Of a DNA stretch of 64,000 nt, positions 1 to 8,277 are shown piece by piece; the stretch's first letter is position 1; each line of letters starts with the position of its first letter. Position numbers and translations under genes: made by a program. The DNA is from JAKAXG01 sp035702985 (lineage in GTDB: Bacteria > Actinomycetota > Acidimicrobiia > Acidimicrobiales > Palsa-688), in the NCBI GenBank assembly GCA_035702985.1, contig DASSZD010000003.1, forward strand, positions 1 to 64,000. Reading direction: 5' to 3'. The notes beneath the pieces were generated by a model. That model made no database searches. It was not told the origin of the DNA and saw only the letters and a program-made list of their open reading frames with translations.

Positions 1-201
1 GCTGGCCGGTGGCCCCGGTGGCCCCGGGGGCCGGCTCGAGCGGTCTCGAGGGGGTGTGTTACATCCCTGAGGGGGCAACAACTCACCCCTCGAGGCCTTC
101 CGGCGTCCGCCACGGCCCCAGGCGCACCCGGGGCCAGGACCGGGGCCGGGGCCGGGGCGGCACGACCACGGCCCCAGGCGTACCCGGGGGTCAGGCGCCG
201 G
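1..201. other. non-coding GC-rich stretch downstream of the LCP gene
   Basis: This stretch lies past the stop of the minus-strand LCP gene and holds no convincing gene. It contains short GC-rich direct repeats, for example two copies of GGCCCCAGGCG at about 115 and 171, and self-complementary GGCCCC/GGGGCC tracts. No T-rich terminator tail is visible. The open frame beginning at 9 has an Arg/Pro/Ser-rich translation typical of a shadow frame. Confidence 0.4.
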
Positions 202-1923
202 CTACGTGCAGGACGGGGGGGCCTGGCCGGCGGGTGAGCCCGGCAGGGTGTAGCGGGTGGGGTCGGTGCCGGGGACGGTGGACGGCGTGGTCGTGGCCGG
301 CGACGCCGCCGAGCTGGCCGACGTGGACGAGCTCGACGCCTGCGACCCCGAACCGGCCGACCCGGCGGTCCGGGCGGCCGAGGTGTAGCTGGCCCCGGTG
401 ACCACCTCGACGCTGTAGGCGGTGGGGGTCAGCGCCGACGACTCGACCAGCCTGCCCCCGCCCGGGATGGCGGCGGCCAGCTGCTTGGCCGCGGTGAGGG
501 CGTCGGGGGCGTAGCGGATCTCGGTGGTGGAGGCGCCGGTGCCCAGGTTGGCGGTGTTGGTGGTGGCGTGGTAGCCGGCCTTGGTGAGGAAGTCGGTCAG
601 CTGGCCGGCCTGGCCGTTGACGCCGGTGCCGTTGGCCACCTCCACGCTGACCGACGACGGCGCCACGGTCACCGCCGGCGCCTTCGAGGTGCTCGACTGC
701 GACGACGGCTTGGTGGTCGACGAGTGCGGCGGCGGGGCGTCGCCGAAGTGGTTGAAGGCGTCGATGGTCTGCGCCGCCTGAGGCTGCTGCAGGCCCAGCA
801 CCTGGGCCCCGCCGGAGGTGGTGAAGGGGTAGTTGGGCAGCGTCAGCGACGGGATCGACGACGCGTTCATGGACCGGAAGTCCTTGGCCAGGGCCAGGAT
901 CAGGCTGTTGCTGAAGCCGCTGTCCACGGTCAGGTTCTTGGTGATGCCGGCGATGACGCTGTTGAGGGCCACCGGGTTGGTGTACTCGCCCTCGGCCTTC
1001 TTGAGCAGCTTCTTGATGAACGCCTGCTGGCGCTGCACCCGGGCCAGGTCGCTCTCGCCCTGGACGTGCCAGTAGCCGTTCTCGTAGTACTGGTAGTGGC
1101 GGGAGCGGACGAAGCCGAGGGCCTGGTCGCCGGTCAGCAGCACGCAGCCGGCCTTGGGCACGTTGAGCAGCGAGTAGGGGTCCCGGGCCGGGGTGGGGAA
1201 GTAGAACTTGACGCCGCCCACCGCGTCGGTGATGGCCCGGAAGCTGTCGAAGTTGACCTCGACGAAGTGGTTGACGGGGATGCCCAGGTCGGTCTCGATG
1301 GTCTTGATCAGCAGGTTGGGCCCGGAGTCGAAGGCGGAGTTGATCCGGTTCTGGCCCATGCCGGGGATGTTCACCCACAGGTCCCGGGGGATCGACATCA
1401 TCTCGATCTGGCGGCTGGCCGGGGCGACCCGGGCCACGATGATGGTGTCCGAGCGCTGTCCCGGGGTCTGGGAGGCGCTGCCGAACTGGGCGTTGCCCGC
1501 CCCCTGGGACAGGGCCGCCCGGCTGTCGGAACCGACGATGAGCAGGGTGAAGGGCTTGCCGCCGCCGCTGGCCGACAGGCTCGACAGGTTCTCCCGGTGG
1601 ATCTGGCCCAGGCGCCACTGCACGTATCCGTAGGCCGACACCGCCCCGATGAGGCACACGGCCACGATCACGTTGATCGCCACCAGGGCCCGGCGGGGCC
1701 AGCGCCGCCGGCCTATCAGCGCGCCCTTGGCGCCGTTGGCACCCCTGGCGCCCCGGGCGGGGCGCCGGGAACGGTCGGGCGAGCCCCGCCGGCCGGACGG
1801 GGCCGGTTCGTCGCCCCAGCTGCGGTCGGGGCGGCGGTAGGGGTTGCGGGGGCCGGGGGGAAAGTCGGTCACGGGCTCCTGGATGGGGTCGGACGCGCCC
1901 GTCCAGGGCACGCTCAGGTACAT
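202..1923 (-). CDS. LytR-CpsA-Psr (LCP) family cell-wall glycopolymer transferase with LytR_C domain
   Basis: The product is 573 residues. A Pro/Arg-rich cytoplasmic N-terminus is followed by one membrane segment near residues 77-100, then the extracellular LCP domain with LLIVGSDSR, a run of QRSDTIIVARV, the SIPRDLWV motif and the late FVRSRH and DLARVQRQQ motifs. Together these line the polyprenyl-phosphate site of the family. A Ser/Thr linker leads to a LytR_C domain (SVSVEVANGTGVNGQAG) and a low-complexity tail. LCP proteins transfer undecaprenyl-linked glycopolymers onto peptidoglycan. The ATG at 1923 is chosen because the protein before it lacks LCP character; a TAGCCT box lies a short distance upstream. 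It stands alone, divergent from the B12-binding gene. The substrate polymer cannot be told from sequence. Confidence 0.93.
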   Translation of the reverse strand: MYLSVPWTGASDPIQEPVTDFPPGPRNPYRRPDRSWGDEPAPSGRRGSPDRSRRPARGARGANGAKGALIGRRRWPRRALVAINVIVAVCLIGAVSAYGYVQWRLGQIHRENLSSLSASGGGKPFTLLIVGSDSRAALSQGAGNAQFGSASQTPGQRSDTIIVARVAPASRQIEMMSIPRDLWVNIPGMGQNRINSAFDSGPNLLIKTIETDLGIPVNHFVEVNFDSFRAITDAVGGVKFYFPTPARDPYSLLNVPKAGCVLLTGDQALGFVRSRHYQYYENGYWHVQGESDLARVQRQQAFIKKLLKKAEGEYTNPVALNSVIAGITKNLTVDSGFSNSLILALAKDFRSMNASSIPSLTLPNYPFTTSGGAQVLGLQQPQAAQTIDAFNHFGDAPPPHSSTTKPSSQSSTSKAPAVTVAPSSVSVEVANGTGVNGQAGQLTDFLTKAGYHATTNTANLGTGASTTEIRYAPDALTAAKQLAAAIPGGGRLVESSALTPTAYSVEVVTGASYTSAARTAGSAGSGSQASSSSTSASSAASPATTTPSTVPGTDPTRYTLPGSPAGQAPPSCT

Positions 1924-2033
1924 ATCCCCGCCCTTCGCTCCAGGCTACCGGCATACATTCCGGAATTGGCGGAGGGGCCCCGCCGAGCCCCGGTTGGCCT
2001 GATGAGGGCGCGACCTGCGAGTATCGAGAACCG

Positions 2034-2450
2034 ATGAAACGCCCCTACAGGGTTGTGGTGGCCAAACCGGGTCTGGACGGCCATGACCGGGGGGCACGGG
2101 TCATCGCCCGGGCCCTGCGGGAGGCCGGCTTCGAGGTCATATACACGGGTCTGCACCAGACCCCTGAACAGATCGCCGAGACGGCCGCGCAGGAGGATGC
2201 CGACGCCGTCGGCCTGTCCATCCTCTCCGGTGCCCACATGACCCTCTTCCCCAGGATCGTCGAGGAGCTGCGCACCCGGGGGGCCGCCGACGTGCTGGTC
2301 TTCGCCGGTGGCATCATCCCCGAAGCCGACATCGGCCCGCTCAAGGACCTCGGGGTGGCCGGGATCTTCACCCCCGGTACCCCTCTCGGCGACATCACAT
2401 CGTGGCTGGAGCGCCAGCTCGACGATCGAGAGGGCGCGGTGGCCGGCTGA
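2034..2450 (+). CDS. stand-alone cobalamin (B12)-binding protein, methylmalonyl-CoA mutase C-domain type
   Basis: The protein is 138 residues and consists only of the B12-binding Rossmann-like domain. It has the base-off/His-on signature D15-x-H17-x-x-G20, followed by SxL (SILSGAH) and the AGGIIP glycine motif. This matches the C-terminal domain of methylmalonyl-CoA mutase and the small subunits of split acyl-CoA mutases. It probably serves as the cobalamin subunit of a mutase whose large subunit is encoded elsewhere. Its position 64 bp before sucCD fits methylmalonyl-CoA to succinyl-CoA to succinate flow. TATCGA lies six nt before the ATG, a weak form of the leaderless -10 box seen across the window. 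Exact mutase specificity is not readable. Confidence 0.9.
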   Translation: MKRPYRVVVAKPGLDGHDRGARVIARALREAGFEVIYTGLHQTPEQIAETAAQEDADAVGLSILSGAHMTLFPRIVEELRTRGAADVLVFAGGIIPEADIGPLKDLGVAGIFTPGTPLGDITSWLERQLDDREGAVAG

Positions 2451-2514
2451 GCCGCCCCGCCCGCCCCTTTTTCCCCCTCTACAAGTACCCCCAACACACA
2501 GCGCAGGAGGCTAC

Positions 2515-3663
2515 GTGGATCTCTTCGAGTACCAGGGCAAACAGTATTTTGCCCGCTACGACATACCGGTCTCGGCCGGGGGCGTGGCCGACACCGTGGA
2601 CGAGGCGGTGGCCCAGGCCGACCGGGCCGGCTACCCGGTGGTGGTCAAGGCCCAGGTGCAGGTCGGCGGCCGGGGCAAGGCCGGCGGCATCAAGCTGGCC
2701 GCCGACGCCGACGAGGTCCGCCAGCACGCCGGCAACATCATCGGCATGGACATCAAGGGCCACGTGGTGCGCCGCCTGTGGATCGAGCACGCCTCGGACA
2801 TCTCCAAGGAGTACTACGCCAGCTTCACGCTGGACCGGGCGGCCAAGAAGTACCTGGCCATGGTGTCGGCCAAGGGCGGCGTGGAGATCGAGACGGTGGC
2901 CGAGGAGGATCCCGACGCCATCGCCCGCATGTACATCGACCCGGCCCAGGGTTTCGCCGAGGACGACGCCCGCCAGCTGGTGGAGGGGGCCGGGCTCGAC
3001 CCGGAGGCCCGGGACGGGGCGGTGGAGATCCTCCAGAAGCTGTACCGCTGCTACGTGCAGGGCGACGCCGACCTGGTGGAGATCAACCCGTTGATCCTGA
3101 CCCCGGAGGGCCGGGTCCACGCCCTCGACGCCAAGGTCACCCTGGACGACAACGCCGCCTACCGCCACCCCGAGTGGGACGACTTCCGCGACATCGACGA
3201 GTTCGACGAGCGCGAGCGCCTGGCCCGGTCCAAGGGCCTGCAGTACGTGGGCCTGGACGGCTTCGTCGGCATCATCGCCAACGGTGCCGGCCTGGCCATG
3301 AGCACCTGCGACGTGGTCAACCAGGTGGGCGGCAAGCCGGCCAACTTTCTCGACATCGGCGGCGGGGCCAACGCCGAGGTCATGGCCAACGCCCTCGAGG
3401 TGATCAACTCCGACGAGAACGTGCGGTCCATCTTCATCAACATCTTCGGTGGCATCACCCGGGGCGAGGAGGTCGCCAACGGCATCAAGACCGCCCTGGA
3501 GCGGGTGGAGATCAAAGCCCCCATGGTCATCCGGCTGGACGGCACCAACGCCGAGGAGGGCCGGGAGATCCTGAAGACCGTCGAGTCGGACAAGGTGATG
3601 TCCTCGCCGACCATGTTGGATGCGGCCCGCAAGGCCGTCGAGCTGGCCGGAGGTGCAGCCTGA
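2515..3663 (+). CDS. sucC: succinate-CoA ligase (ADP-forming) beta subunit
   Basis: SucC is the beta subunit of succinyl-CoA synthetase, which makes succinate, CoA and ATP in the TCA cycle. The 382-residue product begins MDLFEYQGKQYFARY, the family N-terminus, and has the ATP-grasp core: VVVKAQVQVGGRGKAGG, the DLVEINPL metal/ATP region, and the C-terminal ligase motif NIFGGITRGEEVANG. The GTG start follows a strong AGGAGG at 2505-2510. An in-frame extension upstream runs back into the B12 gene but has no family homology. The stop codon overlaps the sucD start (TGATG), so the pair is translationally coupled. Confidence 0.97.
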   Translation: MDLFEYQGKQYFARYDIPVSAGGVADTVDEAVAQADRAGYPVVVKAQVQVGGRGKAGGIKLAADADEVRQHAGNIIGMDIKGHVVRRLWIEHASDISKEYYASFTLDRAAKKYLAMVSAKGGVEIETVAEEDPDAIARMYIDPAQGFAEDDARQLVEGAGLDPEARDGAVEILQKLYRCYVQGDADLVEINPLILTPEGRVHALDAKVTLDDNAAYRHPEWDDFRDIDEFDERERLARSKGLQYVGLDGFVGIIANGAGLAMSTCDVVNQVGGKPANFLDIGGGANAEVMANALEVINSDENVRSIFINIFGGITRGEEVANGIKTALERVEIKAPMVIRLDGTNAEEGREILKTVESDKVMSSPTMLDAARKAVELAGGAA

Positions 3664-4547
3664 TGTCGATCTTCGTAGACGAGAACACCAAGGTCCTGGT
3701 CCAGGGCCTCACCGGCGGCCAGGGCCGCTTCCACGGCCTGCGCAACCAGGCCTACGGCACCCAGGTGGTGGCCGGCGTCACCCCCGGTAAGGGCGGCCAG
3801 GACGTCGAGGGCATCCCGGTGTACGACAACGTCAAGGAAGCCGTCGACGCCACCGGCGCCAACGCCAGCTTCGTGTCGGTGCCGCCCAGGTTCGCGGCCG
3901 ACGCCATCCTGGAGGCGGCCGCCGCCGGTGTGCCGTTCATCGTGTGCATCACCGAGGGGATCCCGGCCCACGACGAGGCCCGGGTGTACAACACCCTGGT
4001 CGAGCAGCACCCCGGCACCCGCCTGCTCGGCCCCAACTGCCCGGGGATCATCAGCCCGGGCAAGTGCAACATCGGCATCACCGCCGGCGAGATCGCCCTG
4101 CCCGGCGGCCCGGTCGGTATCGTCAGCCGATCCGGCACCCTGACCTACCAAGCGCTGTACGAGTTGAAGCAACTGGGAGTAGGTGTCACCACCTGTGTCG
4201 GTATCGGCGGCGACCCGGTGCCGGGCACCAACTTCGTGGACTGCCTGCGGGCGTTCCAGGACGACCCCGACACCAAGTCCATGATCATGTTCGGGGAGAT
4301 CGGCGGGTCCGAGGAGGAGAAGGCTGCCGACTTCATCGCCTCCTCGGTCACCAAGCCGGTGGTCGCCTACATCGCCGGCGTCACCGCTCCTCCTGGAAAA
4401 AAGATGGGCCACGCGGGTGCCATCATCTCCGGTTCCAAGGGCACCGCCCAGGCCAAGATGGAGGCGCTGGCGGCGGCCGGTGTGCACGTTGTCAACAACC
4501 CGACCGAGGCCGGGGTGAAGATGGCGGAGATCGTCAAGTCGCTCTGA
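3663..4547 (+). CDS. sucD: succinate-CoA ligase alpha subunit
   Basis: SucD is the CoA-binding and phosphohistidine subunit partnering SucC. The 294-residue product begins MSIFVDENTKVLVQGLTG. It has the CoA-binding Rossmann fold (TGGQGRFHGLRNQAYGTQVVAGVTP), the LGPNCPGIISPGKCNIGI segment, and near the C-terminus the active-site histidine in GKKMGHAGAIISG, phosphorylated during catalysis in the family. The ATG overlaps the sucC stop. Length and motifs are typical. A TIGR00725-family gene follows immediately and probably shares the transcript. Confidence 0.97.
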   Translation: MSIFVDENTKVLVQGLTGGQGRFHGLRNQAYGTQVVAGVTPGKGGQDVEGIPVYDNVKEAVDATGANASFVSVPPRFAADAILEAAAAGVPFIVCITEGIPAHDEARVYNTLVEQHPGTRLLGPNCPGIISPGKCNIGITAGEIALPGGPVGIVSRSGTLTYQALYELKQLGVGVTTCVGIGGDPVPGTNFVDCLRAFQDDPDTKSMIMFGEIGGSEEEKAADFIASSVTKPVVAYIAGVTAPPGKKMGHAGAIISGSKGTAQAKMEALAAAGVHVVNNPTEAGVKMAEIVKSL

Positions 4548-5029
4548 GCGTCCAGATCTCCGTGGTCGGTGGAGGGGCGGCCGGGTCGGAGGACCTGGCC
4601 GCCGCCTTCACCGTCGGGGCCCGGCTGGCCGTGCTGGGGGCGGTGGTGGTGTGCGGGGGCCTGGGCGGGGTGATGGAGGCCGCCTGCCGGGGGGCCCGTT
4701 CGGCCGGCGGCCTGACCGTGGGGCTGCTGCCCGGCCGCTCGGCGGCGGAGGCCAACCCCTTCGTCGATGTGGCCGTGCCGACCGGCCTGGGCGAGCTGCG
4801 CAACGGGCTGGTGGTGGCGGCATCCGCCGCCGTGGTGGCCGTCGGCGGCGGTTACGGCACCTTGTCGGAGATCGCTCTGGCCCTGCGGGCGGGCAAGCCG
4901 GTGGTGGGGGTGCGGACGTGGTCGCTGGTGCGGCCGTCGGGCGATGCTGACGACGGCATGGTGGTGGTCGACGACCCGGCCGCGGCGGCCGACCTGGCCG
5001 TGTCGTTGGCCGGCGCCGGCGCCGGTTAG
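4544..5029 (+). CDS. TIGR00725 family (LOG/lysine-decarboxylase-like fold) nucleotide-binding protein
   Basis: The product is about 161 residues with a Rossmann-like core: ISVVGGGAAGSEDL at the start, VVCGGLGGVMEAACRGA in the middle, and GGGYGTLSEIALAL near residue 110. The PGGGxGTxxE signature of LOG-type phosphoribohydrolases appears here as GGGYGTLSE, as in the TIGR00725 subgroup, whose cellular role is not established. The start is uncertain. CTG at 4544, overlapping the sucD stop as CTGA, keeps the whole first beta strand; GTG at 4562 is the next candidate and would truncate it. The gene is probably coupled to sucCD. Its 3' end overlaps the convergent methyltransferase gene by 4 bp. Confidence 0.8.
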   Translation: MSVQISVVGGGAAGSEDLAAAFTVGARLAVLGAVVVCGGLGGVMEAACRGARSAGGLTVGLLPGRSAAEANPFVDVAVPTGLGELRNGLVVAASAAVVAVGGGYGTLSEIALALRAGKPVVGVRTWSLVRPSGDADDGMVVVDDPAAAADLAVSLAGAGAG

Positions 5030-5646
5030 GGCGTCGGCTGGGGCGTCGGGACCGTGCTCACCAGCAGGTAGCGCTCGTCGTCGATCGGGCCGCCCCAGTA
5101 GACCGGGTCGGTCAAGGGGATCACCCGGCTGCGGCGACCCTTCTGACGCAGCAGTTCCTCCGCCTCCTCGGCGGTGATCCCGGCGCCGGTCCGCCAGCGC
5201 CCTTCGACGAGCAGCAACCGGCCGGCCGGCTCGAGGAGGGCCGCCCACCGGTCCAGCGCCTGCCCCGGATCGGGGAGGGCCCACAGGACGTGCCGGCACA
5301 GGACGGCATCGAAGGTGGCGGGGGGCCAGGGCGGCGACGCCACGTCGCCCAGCTGGAAGTCGGCGGTGACGCCGGCGGCTGCCGCTTTGGCCTGCGCCCG
5401 CTCGACCATGCGGGAGGAGAAGTCCAGGCCGCGCAGGCGGTATCCGTTGTCGGCCAGGAGCACCGACAGGGAACCGGTACCGCATCCCAGGTCCGCCACC
5501 TCGGCGGGCGCCGGCGGCAGCACCCCGAGCAGGAGCGACCGCCACGCCTCTCTGGTGGCCGGGTCGGCCAGCCCGTGGTCCGGCTGCTCGTCGAAGCTGT
5601 CCGCCTGCCGGTCCCAGTAATCCGCCCGGCCCATTTCCGTGTCCAC
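5026..5646 (-). CDS. class I SAM-dependent methyltransferase
   Basis: The 206-residue protein has the class I fold: motif I VADLGCGTGSLSVLLAD near residue 50, an acidic end of strand 2 (LRGLDFSSRMVERA), the LGDVASPPW region, and DAVLCRHVLWALPDP, as in the Methyltransf_11/25 group. N-terminal ADYWDRQADSF is typical of small-molecule methyltransferases. The substrate is not identifiable. The annotated start is GTG at 5646; an ATG four codons later at 5634 is an alternative. It converges on the TIGR00725 gene with a 4-bp overlap and lies downstream of another minus-strand gene after a 146-bp gap. Confidence 0.88.
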   Translation of the reverse strand: MDTEMGRADYWDRQADSFDEQPDHGLADPATREAWRSLLLGVLPPAPAEVADLGCGTGSLSVLLADNGYRLRGLDFSSRMVERAQAKAAAAGVTADFQLGDVASPPWPPATFDAVLCRHVLWALPDPGQALDRWAALLEPAGRLLLVEGRWRTGAGITAEEAEELLRQKGRRSRVIPLTDPVYWGGPIDDERYLLVSTVPTPQPTP

Positions 5647-5792
5647 GGTAATGGTCTATCCGGTCGGATCTCCGGTGTTCGATGTCGAATGGCGTGGATG
5701 CGGGCGTGCCGCAGCGCCGGGCCGTAATGGCCCAATGGACGGGGTGGGCTTAGGCGGAAAGGGATCCGTGCCCGTCTGGCGGACCGCCCGAC

Positions 5793-6407
5793 TCAGCAGC
5801 CCGGCAGGGCGAAGCCCGGCGGCTCGGCGACGGCGCTGAAGTGCCAGCTTCCGGTGAAGGGGCCGCTGCCTGCGGGCATCTGGTAGACGGAGGCTGTGGC
5901 GATCTGGCCGGGAAGCAGGGTCTTCTGCCAGGCGGCTCGCGGTCGGTACTGGTCGAAGTTGTGGTCCCATAGCGGGGTGACCTGGTGCCATCCGAGCTTG
6001 GTGAGCTTGGCTCCGATAGCAGCGACGAGCCCGGGAACTGGAAGCACTGAACGGAAGTTCGAGTAGACGATGACGGCGCTCCATCCGGACCTGCTGCCGG
6101 GGTTGTCAGGGCATTTGGTGCCGTAGGTGGAGTCTCGGGCTGTGGTGCTGACGTCGCTGGCGCCTGCCGGGATGACTGTCCTGACCGGCTCGATGGCGGT
6201 GAGGATCCGTCCGCCCGGATCTCCGCCGCCGACGCCACTGGGTTGTCCGGATGACCGGGTGGTGACCCAGATGGCCACCGCTGCTGCGATGGCCACGACG
6301 AGGAGAATGAGGACCCATAGGGTGCGGTGGCCACCCCGCGGCGGACGTTCGGTGTAGCCGTGGTCGGCCCACGGGTCCTGCGTCGCCTGCACCGTCGGGC
6401 GGCTCAC
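5793..6407 (-). CDS. single-pass membrane protein of unknown function
   Basis: The 204-residue product has a short charged N-terminus, one membrane helix near residues 29-48 (LWVLILLVVAIAAAVAIWV) and an extracytoplasmic remainder. The outer part carries two cysteines (TKCPDN and the terminal LPGC), which could form a disulfide, and the phrase LTKLGWHQVTPLWD, reminiscent of small actinobacterial lipoprotein-like proteins. No enzyme motif is seen. The GTG start is supported by a TAGCCT box six nt upstream. It is divergent from the HNH endonuclease gene. Confidence 0.75.
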   Translation of the reverse strand: MSRPTVQATQDPWADHGYTERPPRGGHRTLWVLILLVVAIAAAVAIWVTTRSSGQPSGVGGGDPGGRILTAIEPVRTVIPAGASDVSTTARDSTYGTKCPDNPGSRSGWSAVIVYSNFRSVLPVPGLVAAIGAKLTKLGWHQVTPLWDHNFDQYRPRAAWQKTLLPGQIATASVYQMPAGSGPFTGSWHFSAVAEPPGFALPGC

Positions 6408-6413
6408 GCTGAA

Positions 6414-6419
6414 AGGCTA
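6414..6419 (-). promoter_or_regulatory. leaderless -10 box (TAGCCT) of the 5793-6407 gene
   Basis: On the minus strand TAGCCT is followed by six nt and then the GTG at 6407. This is the spacing expected when transcription starts at the first base of the start codon. Confidence 0.55.
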
Positions 6420-6573
6420 GCGATCGCCGTGCTCCCGGCGTGCGTGGGGTCAGTGGCAAGAAGGCACCTGCATGTGGTCGGGCATGGTGCCGTCCCACTT
6501 GAGTTCCTGCGCACGCCATAGGCCTAAAGCGGCCGGCCTCTATTCGCGGGAGGCGTATCCGAGGAAATCGAGT

Positions 6574-6589
6574 TCGAACAAGTGTTCGA
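6574..6589. promoter_or_regulatory. LexA (SOS) box upstream of the HNH gene
   Basis: TCGAACAAGTGTTCGA has perfect 6-bp arms TCGAAC/GTTCGA around a 4-bp centre. That is the mycobacterial/actinobacterial LexA operator form. It ends 20 bp before the -10 box at 6610-6615, so it overlaps the -35 region and a bound repressor would block the promoter. This is direct sequence evidence for DNA-damage control of the downstream gene; LexA binding itself is inferred. Confidence 0.85.
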
Positions 6590-6609
6590 TGATTGTCAGA
6601 TGGGCTCTA

Positions 6610-6615
6610 TATGCT
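6610..6615 (+). promoter_or_regulatory. leaderless -10 box (TATGCT) of the HNH gene
   Basis: TATGCT is followed by exactly six nt (gaagtc) and the ATG at 6622. This decides the start against the longer open frame that reaches back to 6472 and would run through the LexA box. Confidence 0.65.
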
Positions 6616-6621
6616 GAAGTC

Positions 6622-7911
6622 ATGGGATGCATCGAGGTGTTCTCTGATTGGCCGGTGGAGCGGTTGGAGGCGGAGCTGTGTTCGCTGTCGGCGCGGGTGG
6701 CGGCGGCGACGTGCGGGTTCCTCCTGGCGGTGGGGGAGTACGACCGGCGCCGGGGGTGGGAGGTGTGGGAGTGCCGGGATATGGCGGCCTGGTTGTCGTG
6801 GAGGTGTGGGATCACCCCGGTGACGGCCAGGGAGCAGGTGCGGGTGGCCCGGGCGTTGGATGAGTTCTCACTGGTGCGGGAGCGGTTCGGGGAGGGGCGG
6901 CTGTCGTATTCGCAGGTGCGGGCGATTGTGCGGGTCGTGACCCCGGAGACGGAGGAGGCGTTGGTGGAGCTGGCGGCGGTGTCGACGGCGGCGCAACTGG
7001 AGACGATCACCAGGGCGTTCCGCCGCTCGTGCCGCCAGTCGGCTGAGACGGCAGAGGCCCGTCACCGGTCTCGGTTCCTGCGTTACGGGTGGGATGACGA
7101 CGGGAACCTGGTCGGCAGTTTCTGTCTGCCGGCAGAGGAGGGCGCGGCGCTGATCAGAGCGGTGGAGGGGGCGGTTCCCGCCGGCCGGATGGCCGAGGCG
7201 GACGCCGACGGGGCTCGGGATTCGTATGGGGCGGTGCGGGCGGACGCCCTGGTCGAGTTGGTGTCGGCCGGGGCCGGCCGGGATGGGGACGACGATTTCG
7301 ACCGCGGCTACCTGGTGACGGTGGTGGCCGACGAGTCGGGCCTGCAGGGCGACCCCGGGGAGGGACCGATGGGGGAGTGTCGGGTGGATGACGGCCCGGG
7401 TTTGGCATCCGAGACGGTGCAGCGCCTGGTGTGTGACGCGGCGGTGGTGACGGTGGTGGAGGACGGACGGGGCGGAGCGCTGGATCTGGGACGGCGCACC
7501 CGCCGGCCGAGCAGGGCCCTGCGGCGCGCCATGCGTTTGAGGGACGGGCATTGCCAGTTCCCGGGGTGCGAGTGCCGGCGGGTGCAGGCCCATCACATGC
7601 GCCGCTGGGGGACGGGCGGCCCGACCAGCTTGGACAATCTGGTGAGCTTGTGCCGGTTCCATCACCGCCGGGTCCACGAGGGCGGCTACCGGGTCCTGCT
7701 GGATCAGCGGGGCGGACGGCACTTCTACCACCCGGCCGGCTACGAGCTGCAGCCCACACCGTCCATCGGCCCCGCCCCCGACGACAGCGACCGGTACTAC
7801 CAGGGCATCCACCCCTACGAGTCCGGATGGGACGGCAGCCGCCTCGACCTGGGCCTCACCCTGGACTGCCTCCACCAACACGGCGATTCCGCTGAATCAA
7901 CCACCGCCTAG
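6622..7911 (+). CDS. DUF222 / 13E12-repeat family protein with C-terminal HNH nuclease domain
   Basis: The 429-residue product begins MGCIEVFSDWPVERLEAEL. The first 250 or so residues form the helical DUF222 domain (WECRDMAAWLSWRCGI, ARALDEFSLVRERFGEGRLSYSQVRAIVRV). The C-terminal part is an HNH nuclease: RDGHCQFPGC supplies paired cysteines, QAHHMRRW the first His pair, and NLVSLCRFHHRRVHEGGY the Asn/Cys/His set. These proteins are the actinobacterial 13E12 family, multicopy in Mycobacterium and associated with REP13E12 repeats; their biological role is unresolved. The LexA box and leaderless promoter upstream predict induction by DNA damage. The 3' end carries the first copy of a 14-bp palindrome that recurs twice downstream. 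Confidence 0.92.
   Translation: MGCIEVFSDWPVERLEAELCSLSARVAAATCGFLLAVGEYDRRRGWEVWECRDMAAWLSWRCGITPVTAREQVRVARALDEFSLVRERFGEGRLSYSQVRAIVRVVTPETEEALVELAAVSTAAQLETITRAFRRSCRQSAETAEARHRSRFLRYGWDDDGNLVGSFCLPAEEGAALIRAVEGAVPAGRMAEADADGARDSYGAVRADALVELVSAGAGRDGDDDFDRGYLVTVVADESGLQGDPGEGPMGECRVDDGPGLASETVQRLVCDAAVVTVVEDGRGGALDLGRRTRRPSRALRRAMRLRDGHCQFPGCECRRVQAHHMRRWGTGGPTSLDNLVSLCRFHHRRVHEGGYRVLLDQRGGRHFYHPAGYELQPTPSIGPAPDDSDRYYQGIHPYESGWDGSRLDLGLTLDCLHQHGDSAESTTA
7885..7898. repeat. palindromic repeat copy 1 (GATTCCGCTGAATC)
   Basis: GATTC-CGCT-GAATC is an interrupted palindrome with a four-base loop. This copy lies inside the last codons of the HNH gene, encoding DSAES. Confidence 0.8.
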
Positions 7912-8081
7912 CGACCAGGCGCGGCCGGTCCCGGTGGGGTGGTATCGGGTGCCGGGAGGGCGCCGGCAGGCGGCGGTGGGGCGAGGCGGGCGGCCCAGGC
8001 TCACTCCTGGAGCGTCACCCGACGGGCTGACGGGACAAGCGTCCGGGTGCGACCGGCGCGCGGCCAGGTGCGGTGGCCGGA

Positions 8082-8095
8082 GATTCCGCTGAATC
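8082..8095. repeat. palindromic repeat copy 2 (GATTCCGCTGAATC)
   Basis: This is identical to copy 1. The flanks GGCCGGA and CCCCCGGC extend the pairing imperfectly, giving a longer GC-clamped hairpin. Confidence 0.8.
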
Positions 8096-8212
8096 CCCCG
8101 GCGCCACGGCGGGTGCCACCGGGATTCCCGGCAATTGCCCGTCGGCAGGCGGGCGACGCGTCGGCCGGCGTCGCGCCAGGTAGGGACCCGAGCGCAGAGC
8201 GGCGCCGGCGCC

Positions 8213-8226
8213 GATTCCGCTGAATC
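8213..8226. repeat. palindromic repeat copy 3 (GATTCCGCTGAATC)
   Basis: This is identical to copies 1 and 2. The flanks GCCGGCG and CGCCGGC are complementary with a two-base bulge, so this copy forms the longest stem of the three. Confidence 0.8.
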
Positions 8227-8277
8227 GCCGGCACGGGTGGTCAGGCGCCGGCCGGGCGGCCACACTCCGTGCTGGCC

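Noticed and set aside
5678..5689. TTCGATGTCGAA palindrome as a possible LexA box
   Set aside because: It lacks the GAAC-N4-GTTC core and has only a two-base centre; there is no -10 box at a fitting distance.
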